Shown here in pieces: positions 1 to 11,884 of a stretch of DNA of 64,000 nucleotides. Position 1 is the first letter of the stretch. Each line of letters begins with the position of its first letter. Source of the DNA: Trichobilharzia szidati. Its lineage: Eukaryota; Platyhelminthes; Trematoda; Strigeidida; Schistosomatidae. Where the stretch lies: positions 7,052,354-7,116,353 of the forward strand of contig OX235272.1 of assembly GCA_944472155.2 (NCBI GenBank), in the 5' to 3' direction. Both the position numbers and the translations under genes were made by a program. The notes below the pieces were generated by a model that saw only the letters and a list, made by a program, of their open reading frames with translations, was not told the origin of the DNA and ran no database searches.

Positions 1-1077
1 GCAACAGAAGACTATGTATGTTTGAATATTCTATTTCATCTCGCCTAATATAAACCAAAAACACACGCTCAGTAATTGGTTAAAGAATATAAACTGTATA
101 GATATAAATAGCTTTTTGACCAAATGAAAATACACCTTGGCTTTCATGTCTTGTCTCATGCTGTTATGATATTATTGAACATATTACACGACATTTTGGT
201 TTATTCCTAGAATTTGTGAAGTACTTAAAACATTTCAATGTTGGTTTCATGAAGAGCCGAAGTATTGAAAACTGCCAACTGCTGGACTGCTATTTCGTTG
301 TTAGTTTGTTAATGTTCAACAATATGAACTTGAGAGATCAAACCTAGGAGCTTCAGGGGAAAAGGCAAGCCGGCTGACCATTCTGTCGTCGGATTGGAAT
401 TCGCCTTATATCGCTACCGCCATCCAATACGATATCAGAATATTTCCTTATCTTACATTATTTAATTGTCTCTGGATCTCAAAAAATTAAACTTTGTAAA
501 TTCCGGTCAAGTTAAGAGGTAATAAGAGCTAATATTGACAAGACCACAGTTTTCGGGGAAGGAACACTGTTGTTGTTATCTTAAGTGAATGACGACTGAA
601 AGTGAAATAAAAAACACCTTAATTCGTCGCAGTACTCTCAACCAGCTACCCCAGTGTACCACAAGCTCGACATTATCTCCAGTTGAATGCAAAACCACCT
701 TACCATTGACATTTAGCAGATCAATTAATAGGAAACTCAAGATCTGTTTAAATGCTGTTGTGGTAATATTAGACAATAGCAGATTAGTTTTCCCTTAAAA
801 TGGAGACATTCAGTACTTTTCATTTGATGCTGACTTCCTCTGTTTTACTTTTCCTTTATTTTTCTCTATTCCGAGTGAGAAATACTGATTTAAGATTTAA
901 TAATTTGATAGGGGTGGAGTTGCTTTTACGACATGGGCCTCACATTCAAACTCTTCCTTTTCCTCGGCTAGGAGTGAATTAACTGAGAATTGAACCATGA
1001 CCTGTCGACTATGCGGCCAGTATCCTAATATTGGACCATCTTTAATTAAACATCAAAATCTATTTGTTTATTAATAT
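1..1077. other. no gene recognised
   Basis: AT-rich sequence with only short open frames on both strands. I see no convincing splice sites, known domain or RNA gene. The overlapping open frames around 576-800 are not supported by any motif I know. Confidence 0.5.
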
Positions 1078-1082
1078 TATTG

Positions 1083-1900
1083 TTTTCTTAAGTTCCTAGA
1101 GGAACATAGGGCTTCAGACACACGTCTTCACTGCGTTACGTTCTCTGCCAGCGTTTTCACCTGGCTCCACGTCTGCCCACATGCTTTCATCTCCTCTTTG
1201 CATCACCTCCTCCACGTCACCCTCACACTGACGACCAACTCGCCGCTTCCCATTCATGTTCCACTCGAGCGATGGCCTGGCGTGTGATGTCACTCACTTG
1301 ATGGTTTGTTTACTCAGGGTATGGCCAGCCAATCCACCTAACTCGACTTCTTCCTGCATATTTTCTATACAATTGGTTCCTCGTAGGTTGGTTCACTCAT
1401 AGCTAGAGATCCCTGTTGCTGATCTTTTCTGGCCGGCCATCTGATCCTGAGCGAAATATTGAGCGAAGACAGCTGTTGATGCAAGTCTGCAGTTTGTTCG
1501 AAGTGCTCTTCATGACGCGTTGGCCGAGTCTCTGATCAGTATTGTGAGTAGCACTGACTTCACATTGGAGTTGAAAATCCGGATCTTATTTTCCATGCTG
1601 AGTGCTGACCTCCGCACAGACCTGAGAGTAATGAAAGCTTGCCTTGCTTTCCCGATTCTCGCTTTGATGTCCTCATCAGTTTTGTCCGCCTGTAGTTGAA
1701 ACCATGCATCCCAGGTAGGTAGGTAAGTAGGTAGGTAGGAGAAGGAGGTTGCTTCTTTCAGATCTCTCCCATTTATGCTGACTGTTGTCTGTTGTTGTTG
1801 CTATTGTTTTTGGTGTTGGCCAGGAATCTTTATCACCTTTGTTTTCTCTTTTTTCACATGAAGTGATGTCTTTGATGCTTCTTCCTGTTGATTATTGATT
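1083..1900 (-). mobile_element. RTE/SR2-like LINE, 3' fragment
   Basis: Read on the minus strand this is the 3' part of an RTE-type non-LTR retrotransposon, matching the other copies here (17180-18055, 30030-30790, 41805-43078, 49725-50720, 52870-53840). The diagnostic 3' end is next to position 1083: the complement reads CTGAAGCCCTATGTTCC and is followed by a TAA/ATT-type simple repeat. The C-terminal reverse-transcriptase region is broken by stops and frameshifts. A GTAG-type simple repeat lies inside at about 1713-1740. It is 5' truncated and dead. Confidence 0.75.
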
Positions 1901-2689
1901 TTTACTGTGGCGAAATGCTAGTTGTCTGTTGAAAAATGTTTCGTTCAACTTATACTGAACTCGTCAACTGCATGTACCTAAATCTTCAGTGAGTGCTGAT
2001 CCTCCAAACCAACAAACATCATTTGTGAATACCAAGTGAAGACATTTTATTACTCCATGAAATAATAGGAAATCAAGTTGACAAGTCTCGGATGGAATGA
2101 AATAGGTGTCCCAGATTCCAATAGTAGCTACATTAAAAGAAAGCGGTAATCCAAAGTGCCTCAAAAAACTCGACCGTGATCATATGGAAGGTTTTTAGAA
2201 AAATAGAAAAGTGGAAACTTAACACAAAATAAAACTGCTGCAGTCAAAAAAAGGCAGAAAAAAGAAACACCACAGATGGTTTCTAAAAAAAAATAATTCT
2301 AAGAAATCTAAAAGGCTAAGAGAGTTTATTATTATTATTAACAATAACCAAGTTATAGAAGGGAAGAAATTTGTCCCACATCAAGTACAATCACAATAAT
2401 TCATTTAAATTAAGCTTGTTAACATGTTATTATAGTGGGAATCATGTTTTCTCAATTTCTGTTGATTCTATTCTATTTTTTGCTTCATTTACATCAGTTA
2501 AAGCTTTTCAGGTTTTGTAGAATGTAGCATGAACATATTGCAGCGAAGTAAATTTTGAAAGTAGGTCAGGAAATAAATGAAGGATATTCTTTTCAATAAG
2601 TTCTCCTGAGGATCGTACTATAATAGCCTAGGATATCCTAGATATTCTAAACGAAATTGGTGGAGGCTAGAATTCATGGGGTAGTCATT
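1901..2689. other. no gene recognised
   Basis: A short minus-strand open frame at 1964-2164 probably belongs to old repeat sequence. A-rich tracts at about 2220-2300 and an ATT repeat near 2325-2340 look like retroelement tails. Nothing else is seen. Confidence 0.45.
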
Positions 2690-2900
2690 GATTCGGGTCT
2701 CAGTGGATGAATGGCCTACGACCTTAACCTGTAACCAGAAAGTCCTGGATTCGAGACCCAGTAGATTCGTACTGCTAATGAGACCCAAACTAGGATGAGA
2801 CAGCTGTCCAGTACTCCAGTACTTCAATGGATTATAACAGTCGCGAACATGAACTAGCACTGGTGGAGAAACATCCATTTTTTCGGCACATCCAATTTTA
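2690..2900 (+). mobile_element. family C hammerhead SINE, degenerate copy
   Basis: This is a tRNA-like head (GGTCTCAGTGGATGAATGG at its start, then a B-box-like GATTCGAGACCC) followed by a hammerhead remnant at about 2769-2815. Stem I (GTACTG with CAGTAC) survives. The core reads CTAATGA instead of CTGANGA, and the GAAA segment is mutated, so the ribozyme should be inactive. Confidence 0.7.
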
Positions 2901-3104
2901 GGGCAACACCAGTACAAAGACTGCATCCGAAAGTTTAACCGAAGTTATGTAGAAGTACTATCCTATTCTTCCACTGCCGTCCAATGTTCAACCTGAAGCC
3001 TAAAATACCGTTTTAACTGTTCCTATTGTTCAACACATATACGGAGTGCTACCAAGCAGGTTCGTCCATGAGTTTAAGTGTATTTAACAGCCTGTTTCAG
3101 AAAA

Positions 3105-3440
3105 GGTGAAATCATATGCATAAGGCTGAAGGTGAATACTGATGAAGAATTCAAAATAAGGACGAAACAGCTGTCCACTGCTCCCTGGTTTATCATTGGT
3201 TTTCGAAATGAAGTCAGCTCATTGTCATTCTTAAAATCATGACCTGACATGGATTAGAAGATGACTGGAAAACCTGGACAGGTGTTCCGTTCCAGTCTCA
3301 GACTAGGACGAAATGACGTCAGTGGTTCTCGAACCGATGTCAGCTGATGACAAAATCATGTAGCTAATCAAATCCCTGCAAACTAACAACAGAATCTTGG
3401 GATCAATCAAATCCCTGTAAAGCAACACTGAAAAGTGGAA
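3105..3440 (+). mobile_element. family C hammerhead SINE, two 3' fragments
   Basis: Two successive pieces contain GGACGAAA followed by the family C 3' sequence (AACCGATGTCAGCT, then AATCAAATCCCTG). The first (about 3149-3240) still has CAGCTGTCCA after the GAAA. The tRNA-like heads are missing. The tandem placement in one orientation is worth noting. Confidence 0.6.
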
Positions 3441-5820
3441 TCTCTTCGTCGACCAAGAAAAAACAAGCAGTGAAGAACTGCATTTGATGAAAATAGCAAG
3501 TTTTACTTGAGTATGAGACGAGTGTTGCCGTTGGCGTAAAATTTCAATGATCGGACTGTGATTTATCAGCCTAGTACTCTATACAATTCCCTACCTGACG
3601 ATGTAATAATGTAATAATCACAACTACTGCTCAGATATTACGTGAATGCTGGTTAAATGTCATTAAACGGGATACACAATCTCGTTTTCTCGATTTTAAA
3701 GCTGTTTCAAACACTTTAATTAAGTTATCGAGTCAAGTTAAAGATACATTCCGCATACAATTTAAACAAAGTGGGAGGACCAATAATAAGAAAGCTGCAA
3801 GGAGAGACTTCATTTAAACAATACCAACCAACCTAACTGAAACCCAACTTTTCTGAAACATCCCAATCAAATCCAACATATATACACTCGAAAGAATGTA
3901 AAGTGTCTAGTCAAGTTTAAATTTGTTAAACTTGAGCAAAATATAAATAAGATTTCACACACAGTAGAGTTACTTATATCAATCCCTCTTACATTCATTG
4001 ACCGCTGATAATAATGTCTAGTGCGACAATGAAACTTTCGCTGGCCGGAAATCGCAAGTTAGCAGAAGAACTCAGTCTAACCGTATCAGAAAACTGGCTA
4101 CTTATGAAGGCGAATTTGCCAGCCTTCACACCTGATATGCATTGAATTAGTGCAACTAATCCATGGTATAATGGACAATTTCTATTGCATCACTGTTTAA
4201 ATATTTATCACGTCACAAGTCATAGGAACTACGCATCCTAGAATGACAGATAACTGTCCAACGCAGTAATTTGTTCCTCCAAATAGATGTTTTATATGAT
4301 CAAATTAACCTAGAAACAACCATGAGTTAATCAAGTGTTTAGAGGATAAAATATTCTTCGAATCTATAAGTTTTCTTAAGTATCAGGTGGAAGAGTCAAG
4401 TAATAACTTACAGATTATAAACTACAAAGTACAGAGAAGAGGGAAGTAGTGAAAGAAGGAATGGTGTCATCTCCTAAAGAAATTTCCCTTGTAAGCCCCT
4501 CTGATGTACATTCAGCAAGGATTTCAACACAAGATTAGCATACAATTGTCGACATCCTTAATCACCCATAGCCTAAACTTAATCGCGGAGTTTAGGTAAT
4601 TTGAAGTGAGTAGGGTACACCATTGCTAAACTCAAATAGAATGCGAAAGAAACGGTCATCCGGTTCCCAGATCACCTCGATCAAGCTATGAATCATAACT
4701 CATTCATATGAGTAGCTTCAGACTCAGGAAACTCAGCAGTGTGTACCATATGTCTATTTTCAGTCAGGCGAAACCTACTCAGTCAATACCAGTCAAGATA
4801 CAATGAAAAGAGTGTGTCACGAAATTCGTAAGATGGACACATAACGAAAACTCACTAAACATCTGGGTTTCAGATATATCTGCAAAGTGATTTCTAACGC
4901 AATTTTTAGTCCCTCTCAGTTCGCCAAAATATCGAGATATCTGGGATAAACTACACGATGGACGATTACTAGTCTTGCAGTTCAATCTACTGAGTGGCGG
5001 ATAAAATTGATTAGTGGATAGCCATTCATCAATCATTCATATATGGAATGGCCCTAGATCGATAGACGTAGTGAGCAGGAAGCTCCAGGTATAGATACAA
5101 AAGGTTATCTCTCAGCTGCTGGGTCCACGATTGACCTACTGTAGGCCTGTAATGAATACATTCTTTAATCATTGCGGAAAAGCACTTTGATTCACTGACC
5201 TCAGTACTGTTTGACACGAGCTCATATATCTGAGAAGTCAACGAGTGTAAACATGCCAGAAACTTAAGTCCAGAGTTTCTCAATGACTGCCTCTAACTAT
5301 CTAACAATGCTTCATAATGAATCCTGATGGCAAGTCAGATACCTATGTAACTACGTTGCCAAGGTATAGACACATTATTGCACCTTAGCCGTCAGTCTTT
5401 CTACTTATTTCATTCCTTGAGTTCCCAATGGAAGACTGACAGGAACAAGCACGAAGTAGCATATTATCCCTTCTCATGAATCGTGTGTGATTTATCTTGT
5501 GATGCAGTTACTATTGTTAATCTATCATTTCTCACGTGTATTGCGATTCAGTGTGTGTGATCAATTCATCATCATGTTTGTCTCACCTTGGTCTTTGTCG
5601 GATCGCCAACCTATCAGAATAGATGTTGCCAACCAATAAGAACAATCCATTCTCACGGCTGTTAGCCGACTACTGTATTGTGGTAAATAAAATGTATAAA
5701 TATCATGTGTTTTTGCTGAAATATATAGTATCTCACAGTCACAGGCCACTCTTTGTCTTTTGATATATGCATGGTTCAGTGAATTAGAGGGTGCAACGAA
5801 CAACTAGGCGTATTCCATTA
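3441..5820. other. no gene recognised
   Basis: Long AT-rich stretch with only short, unrelated open frames on the minus strand (around 4779-5283 and 5561-5803). No domain, splice pattern or RNA gene was recognised. Confidence 0.5.
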
Positions 5821-5824
5821 CGGA

Positions 5825-5985
5825 TAAATTTTGTTTTGATAAAGTCTCACAGTGTTATACAGTAATATTGACTGATGACGTTTCGAGGTGATATGATTAT
5901 GAGCGATAAATTGTGGTCGAAACGTCATCAGTAAATATTACTGTATAACACTGTGAGACTTTATCAAAATAAAATTTACCCATAA
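5825..5985. repeat. Penelope-like terminal repeat, inverted pair
   Basis: Two arms of about 60-70 bases (5825-5885 and 5918-5980) are near-perfect reverse complements around a centre that contains GATATGATTATGAGC. The same sequence in single orientation ends the Penelope-like copies at 7225-7365, 15745-15890 and (complement) 60740-60870, so this is an inverted pair of that element's terminal repeat. The centre keeps GAGC, then GGTC or GCTC followed by GAAACG and a GTC site in other copies. That resembles a decayed hammerhead, which Penelope-like elements are known to carry. Confidence 0.65.
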
Positions 5986-5989
5986 TGTA

Positions 5990-6845
5990 GATGACTTATA
6001 TTCTTTCTCATTGATATTATTATTACTAGTTTCCCAATTCTTTTTACTTTTCTTTTGACCTCTTTCAATCTTCCTAATGAATTTTAAAGGATAGTTATTT
6101 AACACCAACGCCTCTTCTATCTGTTTTATTTCATCATTTAGGTCTTTTTTTGTGCTACTTAATGCTATTGCTCGGTTTGTTAAACACTTAACTAAGCCTG
6201 CCTTAACAGTTAAAGGATGAGATGAATTAAAGTCTAAATATCTATTAGAATGCGTTGGTTTTCTATAAACACTAGTGTGTAGTTTGCCTTCTTCTATTCG
6301 TTTTATTTTACAATCTAACATAGCTAATTCTCCTTGCTCATTTTCGGCTTCAAATGTGAATTTTATTCCCTCCACTAGTGAGTTTATGTGTGTTAAGAAG
6401 CTAGAGATATGTTCTGTTTTTAACACTGTGAAAGTGTCATCCACATTTCTCCACTAGATTTTTGGAGTAGGATTAAACGTATTAAGAGCCATATTTTCTC
6501 AGCTGTCCATAAATATATCTGCCACGATAGGGGATAGTGGTGATCCATCGCATTGCTACACCTTCTGTTTGTCCATATATTTTGCCTTGGAATTTAAAGA
6601 TAGTAAATGTGAGGCACAACTGAATTCCTAAAATAATTTCTTCAATGGGTAGTTTCGTCCTACAAGTGAGTTCAGGGTCTAGAGTTAATTCTTTTTTAAC
6701 TGCTTCTAAGGTATGTTAGTATAAAGACTGGTTATATCAAAACTAACCATTGTTTCATCATTCTCTTGTTGAATGTCATTTAGTTTATTTTTCATCTCAA
6801 ATGAATTAGCTAGTCTAGAGTTTGAGCGATTTCTAATGGGGCATA
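5990..6845 (-). pseudogene. Penelope-like element (PLE-A), RT C-terminal half
   Basis: Minus-strand translation gives the C-terminal part of a Penelope-like reverse transcriptase. It begins with a DDTF motif (about 6440), then a conserved segment with VYRKPTHSNRYLDF and a run that in this family precedes the endonuclease linker. A clean open stretch runs 6444-5938. Upstream (6450-6845) the frame is broken by stops but still matches the plus-strand copy at 16774-17170. Telomerase-related Penelope-like RTs carry a GIY-YIG endonuclease after this point; here that part is missing. Confidence 0.8.
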
Positions 6846-6849
6846 ATAT

Positions 6850-7365
6850 TAGAGCTAACTGTACATAGGTCAAACTAGTAGGTCAGGGGTAGTCAGATTG
6901 TCAAAACATAAGAATTTAGCTAAGGTAAGAATGGTTGACCCAGAGAAGATAAGTAATTTAGAAAAAAGCTCAGCAATTGCACTGCATGCATTAACACACC
7001 ACCACACAATAGGGTGGTGGGAGAGGGTTAAAATTCTAAAAAGTAATCTAGGTAGGTGGAGAGAGAGAGGTTGATTACTGAATCCTGGCTAGTTCATCGA
7101 GTCTACACCCAACACATGCAATAGGAATGATTCATCACTCATATCCGAAATATGGAAAATATTACTACCAATCAAATCAAGTGAAAAACAATGGAACTAT
7201 ATAAATGAATTTAGGAAGTCGTGTGATTACCTTGATATGATTATGAGCAGTAACAAATTGTGCTCGAAACTTGGTCATCAGTAAATATTACTGTATAACA
7301 CGCTGTGAGACTTTATCAAAACGAAATTTACCTATAATGGAATTTCACTCTACCATGGTGCACAG
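6850..7365 (+). mobile_element. PLE-A 3' end with GIY-YIG remnant
   Basis: This plus-strand fragment matches 15360-15890: the decayed GIY-YIG endonuclease, a conserved tail (AGGTAGGTGGAGAGAG) and the terminal repeat at 7225-7365. It abuts a minus-strand PLE-A fragment, so either two insertions or an internal inversion occurred. Confidence 0.7.
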
Positions 7366-8655
7366 ATTTTATTAGGCGTATTAACGTACCAGTCGAGTTC
7401 ATTACCGGTATAATAATAAATAGCGGGCACAGACATGACGAGAAGCCACGGGTTTATTCTGTTCATCAGTGGAGTTATAACAAAGACAGATGTCTAAGAT
7501 TTAATCTGTGAACTTCCATTACTTCGGATGTTTTTTCGACAGGATACAATTTCTAGCCTCACGCACAAACATCCCCTCCTTTCCTCACCTATTAACGACT
7601 ACAGGAGAATCGAACCCAAGAAATATCCATCACCGAGAAACCTATGCAGTTGGCATACTACTCCATTCTTTTGGTTCCCTAATGAATACAAAAACCTCAC
7701 TTGAAATGAATTGTACCAACTCGGACAAAATGTTGGAAACGTTTTAGTTCACCGGATCACTGACATTTGAAATGATATCGGTGATTAATAAGCCAAAAAA
7801 AGAATAGTGTTCATATTTCTGAAGTATTTTGATAATTCTATGCAAAAGGATTTCAAAGTGTGTGAAACAACCGTAATATAGGACGAAGATAAACTCATAT
7901 TCAGAATAGATATTATGTATACCCACCTATATTTATTCATACACCGATAAAATCGTTCAATTTCTATGATAAAAATAATGTTTATATTAGTGTGATAAGG
8001 CATCATATATATAGTTGGTGACAGTAATGCTGACTCATAGCTATACACCTCTCCTTAAAGAATGTAGGCAAACAAAACGCTATATTATGCCGGTGTGGAG
8101 CTAGGGGACAGTGAGGGACATCAATCAGCATATGCCTTTTTTCTATAATGCACAGCATCACAATGTTTATAAAAGGTAGATTTTATCAGGAGTGAGAAAT
8201 TTATATATTTTGTTTTTATTTTAAAAAATAAAAATAAAATAGCTGCTTTTCCTTAGAGATTGTGACTTTCAAAATATTAAAAATACAAAAATATTCATGA
8301 TTGTTGGAACAGGTATTATGGAGTAATTGAGTGGGTAATGACTGAAGGTGCGATGCACAACTCTGAATCATGACAGGGTTCGAAGCATCCGCTTCCTAAA
8401 ATACACTGCGGGCCATCTATCAGCTGGACTACGGACCACTGCAGTCATCTCGAAGGTAAACTGATAAAGAGTCAAATTAGTTAATGGGGGACCGGTAGTT
8501 TGAGTCCCTCTGCTTTTAGTCATTAGGTGCTCCATGCATAACAGACTGCCGACTCAAGACTACCTACCTACCTCAAGATAGTCTGAACGTCTGTCTTGAA
8601 TCGATTTATAAATGAACACTATGAATTATCACCTACTGGTTTCCATTAATATGAT
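7366..8655. other. no gene recognised
   Basis: Only short open frames and AT-rich sequence, including an A/T-only patch at about 8210-8240. No feature is supported. Confidence 0.5.
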
Positions 8656-8659
8656 TGGT

Positions 8660-8832
8660 CACAAGTTTGATCGTCAGGTGACATCAGTCAAAGAATCACT
8701 GGAATACCAGAGATTTCTGGACAGCTGTTTCATCCTTAACTGGAACTTTTTAGTAGCACTCACCCACTGGGGTTTGAACCCAAGATCTCCTTGTTATAAG
8801 ACGAGTGTGTAGACCACTCAGCCACTGGGATT
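8660..8832 (-). mobile_element. family C hammerhead SINE, degenerate
   Basis: Complement of the family C unit. The tRNA-like head is at 8832-8770 and the 3' region at 8660-8700. The ribozyme centre is heavily mutated; GACAGCTGTTTC survives on the plus strand but the rest of the core does not. Confidence 0.65.
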
Positions 8833-9440
8833 AGGCTGGACTTCACTTTGCTTCAGTGAACTATTTACGACACTGTCATAACCACCACATCTGAAAGCGA
8901 ATCATCTGAGAGAGAAACTTTCAATTTCAGTATGAAGATATATCGAACCTAGAGAGAAGCGGGGGAGAATATTTTGACTTAATGTTGAAGTGAAGGTCAA
9001 CACATATGAAACCATTCTCAATTTATTCATGGTAACGCCTTTCGACTTCACTAAAAATCCAACTGACAAGAGTAATTAAAACAAGACAGGGTACAATGAG
9101 GCTGTTAAGAAGAGATCCACTAGCTACAAGTACCAAACTTGCACTGCATTTACTTTATACTAAGTCAAGTCTTATTGAAACGGGGGATATTTTTGGTGTG
9201 ACTGTATTCGCCGAGGTGTATATTTTCCCTATGACATCTTTAGTCTCCTCTTTTAGTTCCTATTTCAATGTGAAGTAACTTTCTTAGAATTCTTTTCATA
9301 ACTTATGGAGCTGTCTTGCCTGAAATCCACGAATGCGATATTGATGGCTAGAATAGTTTAAGTGGCTTTGGACATAAGAATTCATGCATATAAAAAAATA
9401 TGAAACTGTCGTGACCAGTAGGGTACAGCAGGTCAGACTT
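8833..9440. other. no gene recognised
   Basis: AT-rich, short open frames only. Positions 9410-9440 hold the 5' flank of the next family C copy (GACCAGTAGGGTACAGCAGG). Confidence 0.45.
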
Positions 9441-9645
9441 GAAGGTCCCAGTGGCCTAATGGTCTACGAGCTAGCTTGCCTTGTAACTGGAAGGTCGTGG
9501 GTTGGAACCCAGTCGGTGGGCGGGTGCGTACTGCTGAAAACCCCCAAAGTAGGTTGACAAAACAGCTATCCAGTACTCCCTATTCGGTTTTTCTATGGTT
9601 CTCTAACCGATGTCAGCTCATAATGAAATCCTGTCACCTTTCTAC
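9441..9645 (+). mobile_element. family C hammerhead SINE
   Basis: This is a nearly complete unit: tRNA-like head with a B-box-like GGTTGGAACCC, then stem I GTACTG, a mutated core (CTGAAAA for CTGANGA), then ACAAAACAGCT and the partner CAGTAC. The 3' sequence GATGTCAGCTCATAATGAAA is typical of the family. Confidence 0.7.
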
Positions 9646-10027
9646 AAATCAACCTGCTAAATATGATCGTTTTAAAATTAAAGTATATTTCTAATGGCTT
9701 TTTTAATACCGAAAATTTGTTAATATCTACAGAATGACAAGTTTAAAACTTGAATAAACTACTTATTAGAAAATGAAACACACCATATTTTGATTCAGTA
9801 TTATATAAACAAATCACTATGAAATGAATTAAATACCCTAAAAGTTTTGAAAAAAAAAATAGAAAACGAGTTTTGACGTAACTGAATTGAATCGTTCATA
9901 ATGATCAGTTTGGCAAGTAATACATTTGGAACATATCATAGTTAGTTAATTGTCACCGGATATCTGTATATGTGAAATATCTTAAGTTTTGTGAAATGTG
10001 AAAAAAAATTAATAGGTTAGTATTAAA
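9646..10027. other. no gene recognised
   Basis: AT-rich spacer with A tracts at about 9850 and 10000. No feature is seen. Confidence 0.5.
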
Positions 10028-10160
10028 GTTAATTGGTGAATGGTGACTAGTGCATTTCGTCCTATTTGGGACTCGTCAGCATACCACAGTGAGTGATGGT
10101 GTCACCACCAATGCGTCAACCCAGCGCCCATAGTTCCAAACGCCAAAATGAATTAAATAA
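10028..10160 (-). mobile_element. Sm-alpha-like hammerhead repeat
   Basis: On the minus strand this reads into a hammerhead core: CTGACGAG at 10079-10072, a stem-loop with TCCCAAATAGGA, then CGAAA ending at 10055. This matches the published schistosome Sm-alpha ribozyme core as I know it. Stem I and stem III partners are not clearly complementary here, so activity is doubtful. Upstream on the same strand is a piece of the tRNA-like promoter region (CATTTTGGCGTTT) shared with the plus-strand copy at 10185. Confidence 0.75.
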
Positions 10161-10184
10161 TTAGTATGACCTGTTGCACAAAAG

Positions 10185-10300
10185 GTGGATGCCGTGGCCA
10201 AGTTGGTCTGGTGGATAGCATTTTGGCGTTTAAAACGATCGGCTCCGGGTTCGAGTCCTGGCGGGAACGCCATCATTCACACCGTTGTGTTTATCAATTT
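10185..10300 (+). mobile_element. Sm-alpha-like tRNA-related 5' part
   Basis: A tRNA-like segment has an A-box-like TGGCCAAGTTGG and a perfect B box GGTTCGAGTCC, so it could be an RNA polymerase III promoter. The anticodon-like loop lacks T33 and the acceptor stem has a mismatch, so it is not a working tRNA. It sits head to head with the minus-strand copy at 10028-10160; its own hammerhead part is not recognisable. Confidence 0.65.
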
Positions 10301-11395
10301 ATATGTGTGGACACACGTATATATGAGGGTCCCATTGGTGTCTGCAGGTTAGGGCTATAGAACATATCTCGAAATGACCGCAGCAACAAATAAAATCGCC
10401 GGATGCAACTGATCCGGGAAATAGATGTCCAACACCATCTATAGCGAAGCCCATTATGGAGACTGGTCACAAAGTTGATTTCAATAAAGCCTTTAAACTC
10501 ACATATATAAAACAAGGTTGGGTCACATACTTAAATTCGTTGAAGCTTTGGCGATAAAACGACCTAAACCTGTCTGTCTTATATGTCCAAAAATTATTTG
10601 TTAATAGCTCAAACCTGCCTTGGTAATCCAATTAAGAATCAATGTTCAGTATGCTTCATAATATTTTCAACCCCTTCTTTGCTTTGTCTTTTTCTTTCTT
10701 ACCCACACCTTAGCGTTATCTCGCCACCCTTTATTTGTGACCTTGCCCTGTACACAATCTGACCTTCAGTGAAATAATTCATGCCTTCTTGCCTTCTATA
10801 AAACTGTGTATGACAAGTACTCGTGTGTGTGATCAGAATGTCCGAAATGTGTTGCGCAAATACGCAGGTTACACGTTTCAAATAAACTACGTCTTCTTAT
10901 TGTGTTGTCGAAATTCATAAAGGGAACTAATTTCTTTAGAAATCGAATGGTTTGAACTGATTCGGCACTTCGAGCTGAGTCGAGCCAGGCACACGAGTGA
11001 TGAGCTCAGCTGGGAACCATCGAAATGGCCGTTCAGTGTTAAAATCACTTCGATCTGGCCGGCGACCATTATTGGTTGATATGAATGGTATAAAACTACT
11101 CATTTCCATCATTCAGTAGTATATAGTTTTGCGCAATTAGGTAACAGAGGTAAATAACTACGTATTATATGATATTTTGTTAAGTATAACTGAGTATCTC
11201 TGCACAAGATTTGGGTATATTGACCCAGTGACATAGTGGTTAACTCTTTGGGTTATGATATAATGGATGTTGCAGCCGAGTCTTATTGGGAACATTATCA
11301 CTTACTGCAAATGCAAGCATGTTAAGTGCTAAATAAAATGGATTATGAATCTGGTATTCTACTGCCATCAACAGAAACACGCCTCTAAGCGTCCG
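10301..11395. other. no gene recognised
   Basis: Short open frames only. At about 11225-11300 there is a weak tRNA-like remnant (ACATAGTGGTTAACTC), perhaps an old family A head. Confidence 0.45.
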
Positions 11396-11467
11396 GCCTT
11401 CATAGCTCAGTGGTAGAGCACTGGTCTCGTAAACCAGGGGTCGGGAGTTCGATCCTCCCTGGAGGCA
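11396..11467 (+). tRNA. tRNA-Thr, anticodon CGT
   Basis: A 72-base cloverleaf can be folded by eye. Acceptor GCCTTCA pairs with TGGAGGC (one G-T pair) with discriminator A. The D arm is GCTC/GAGC. The anticodon stem CTGGT/ACCAG encloses CTCGTAA, giving anticodon CGT for threonine. The T arm GGGAG/CTCCC has loop TTCGATC. There is no intron, and the 3' CCA is not encoded. A run of T at about 11472 can end RNA polymerase III transcription. It closely resembles animal tRNA-Thr(CGT), unlike the SINE heads nearby, and I see nothing to suggest a pseudogene. Confidence 0.93.
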
Positions 11468-11489
11468 AAAGATTTTATTAATCGATTTT

Positions 11490-11695
11490 TCAGCGATAGA
11501 GTATCCGGCCAACACACATGTAGTCAGGGGTTGGATCTCCGGCCCACGCACTCCTATACCTCTTTAAGGTGGTAGTAAGAACGGTGAAAAGGAAAGGTTG
11601 GACTCCGTAAAGAGATAGTAACAATGCTAGCGAAACATGAAAGCTATATCATGGAACCCTATGTTCCACTTGGAACGTAAAAGAATACAATCTTA
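11490..11695 (+). mobile_element. family A SINE (tRNA head, RTE tail)
   Basis: The head is degenerate, with a B-box remnant then CCCACGCACTCC. The body contains AAAGGAAAGGTTGG and the tail contains CCCTATGTTCCACTTGGAACG followed by A-rich sequence. The tail matches the 3' end of the local RTE LINE. The element begins about 20 bases after the tRNA-Thr gene. Confidence 0.7.
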
Positions 11696-11884
11696 AGAAA
11701 TAATAAAATATACATATTCCCTTGACAGTTTAAAGTACCTTTTGGCATATTCCCACTAAGAGGGACTCTACTGTTTTGTAGTGAAAACACACCTCGATAG
11801 GAAATTTAATGACTGAAAGCCTGTCACCGTGGTGGTAATAATAATAGCCCCATTGGTTTTTTACTCTGAGAATCAAGTACCAAG

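Noticed and set aside
10185..10280. tRNA gene
   Set aside because: No T33 before the putative anticodon, weak anticodon stem and an acceptor mismatch; it fits a SINE head better.
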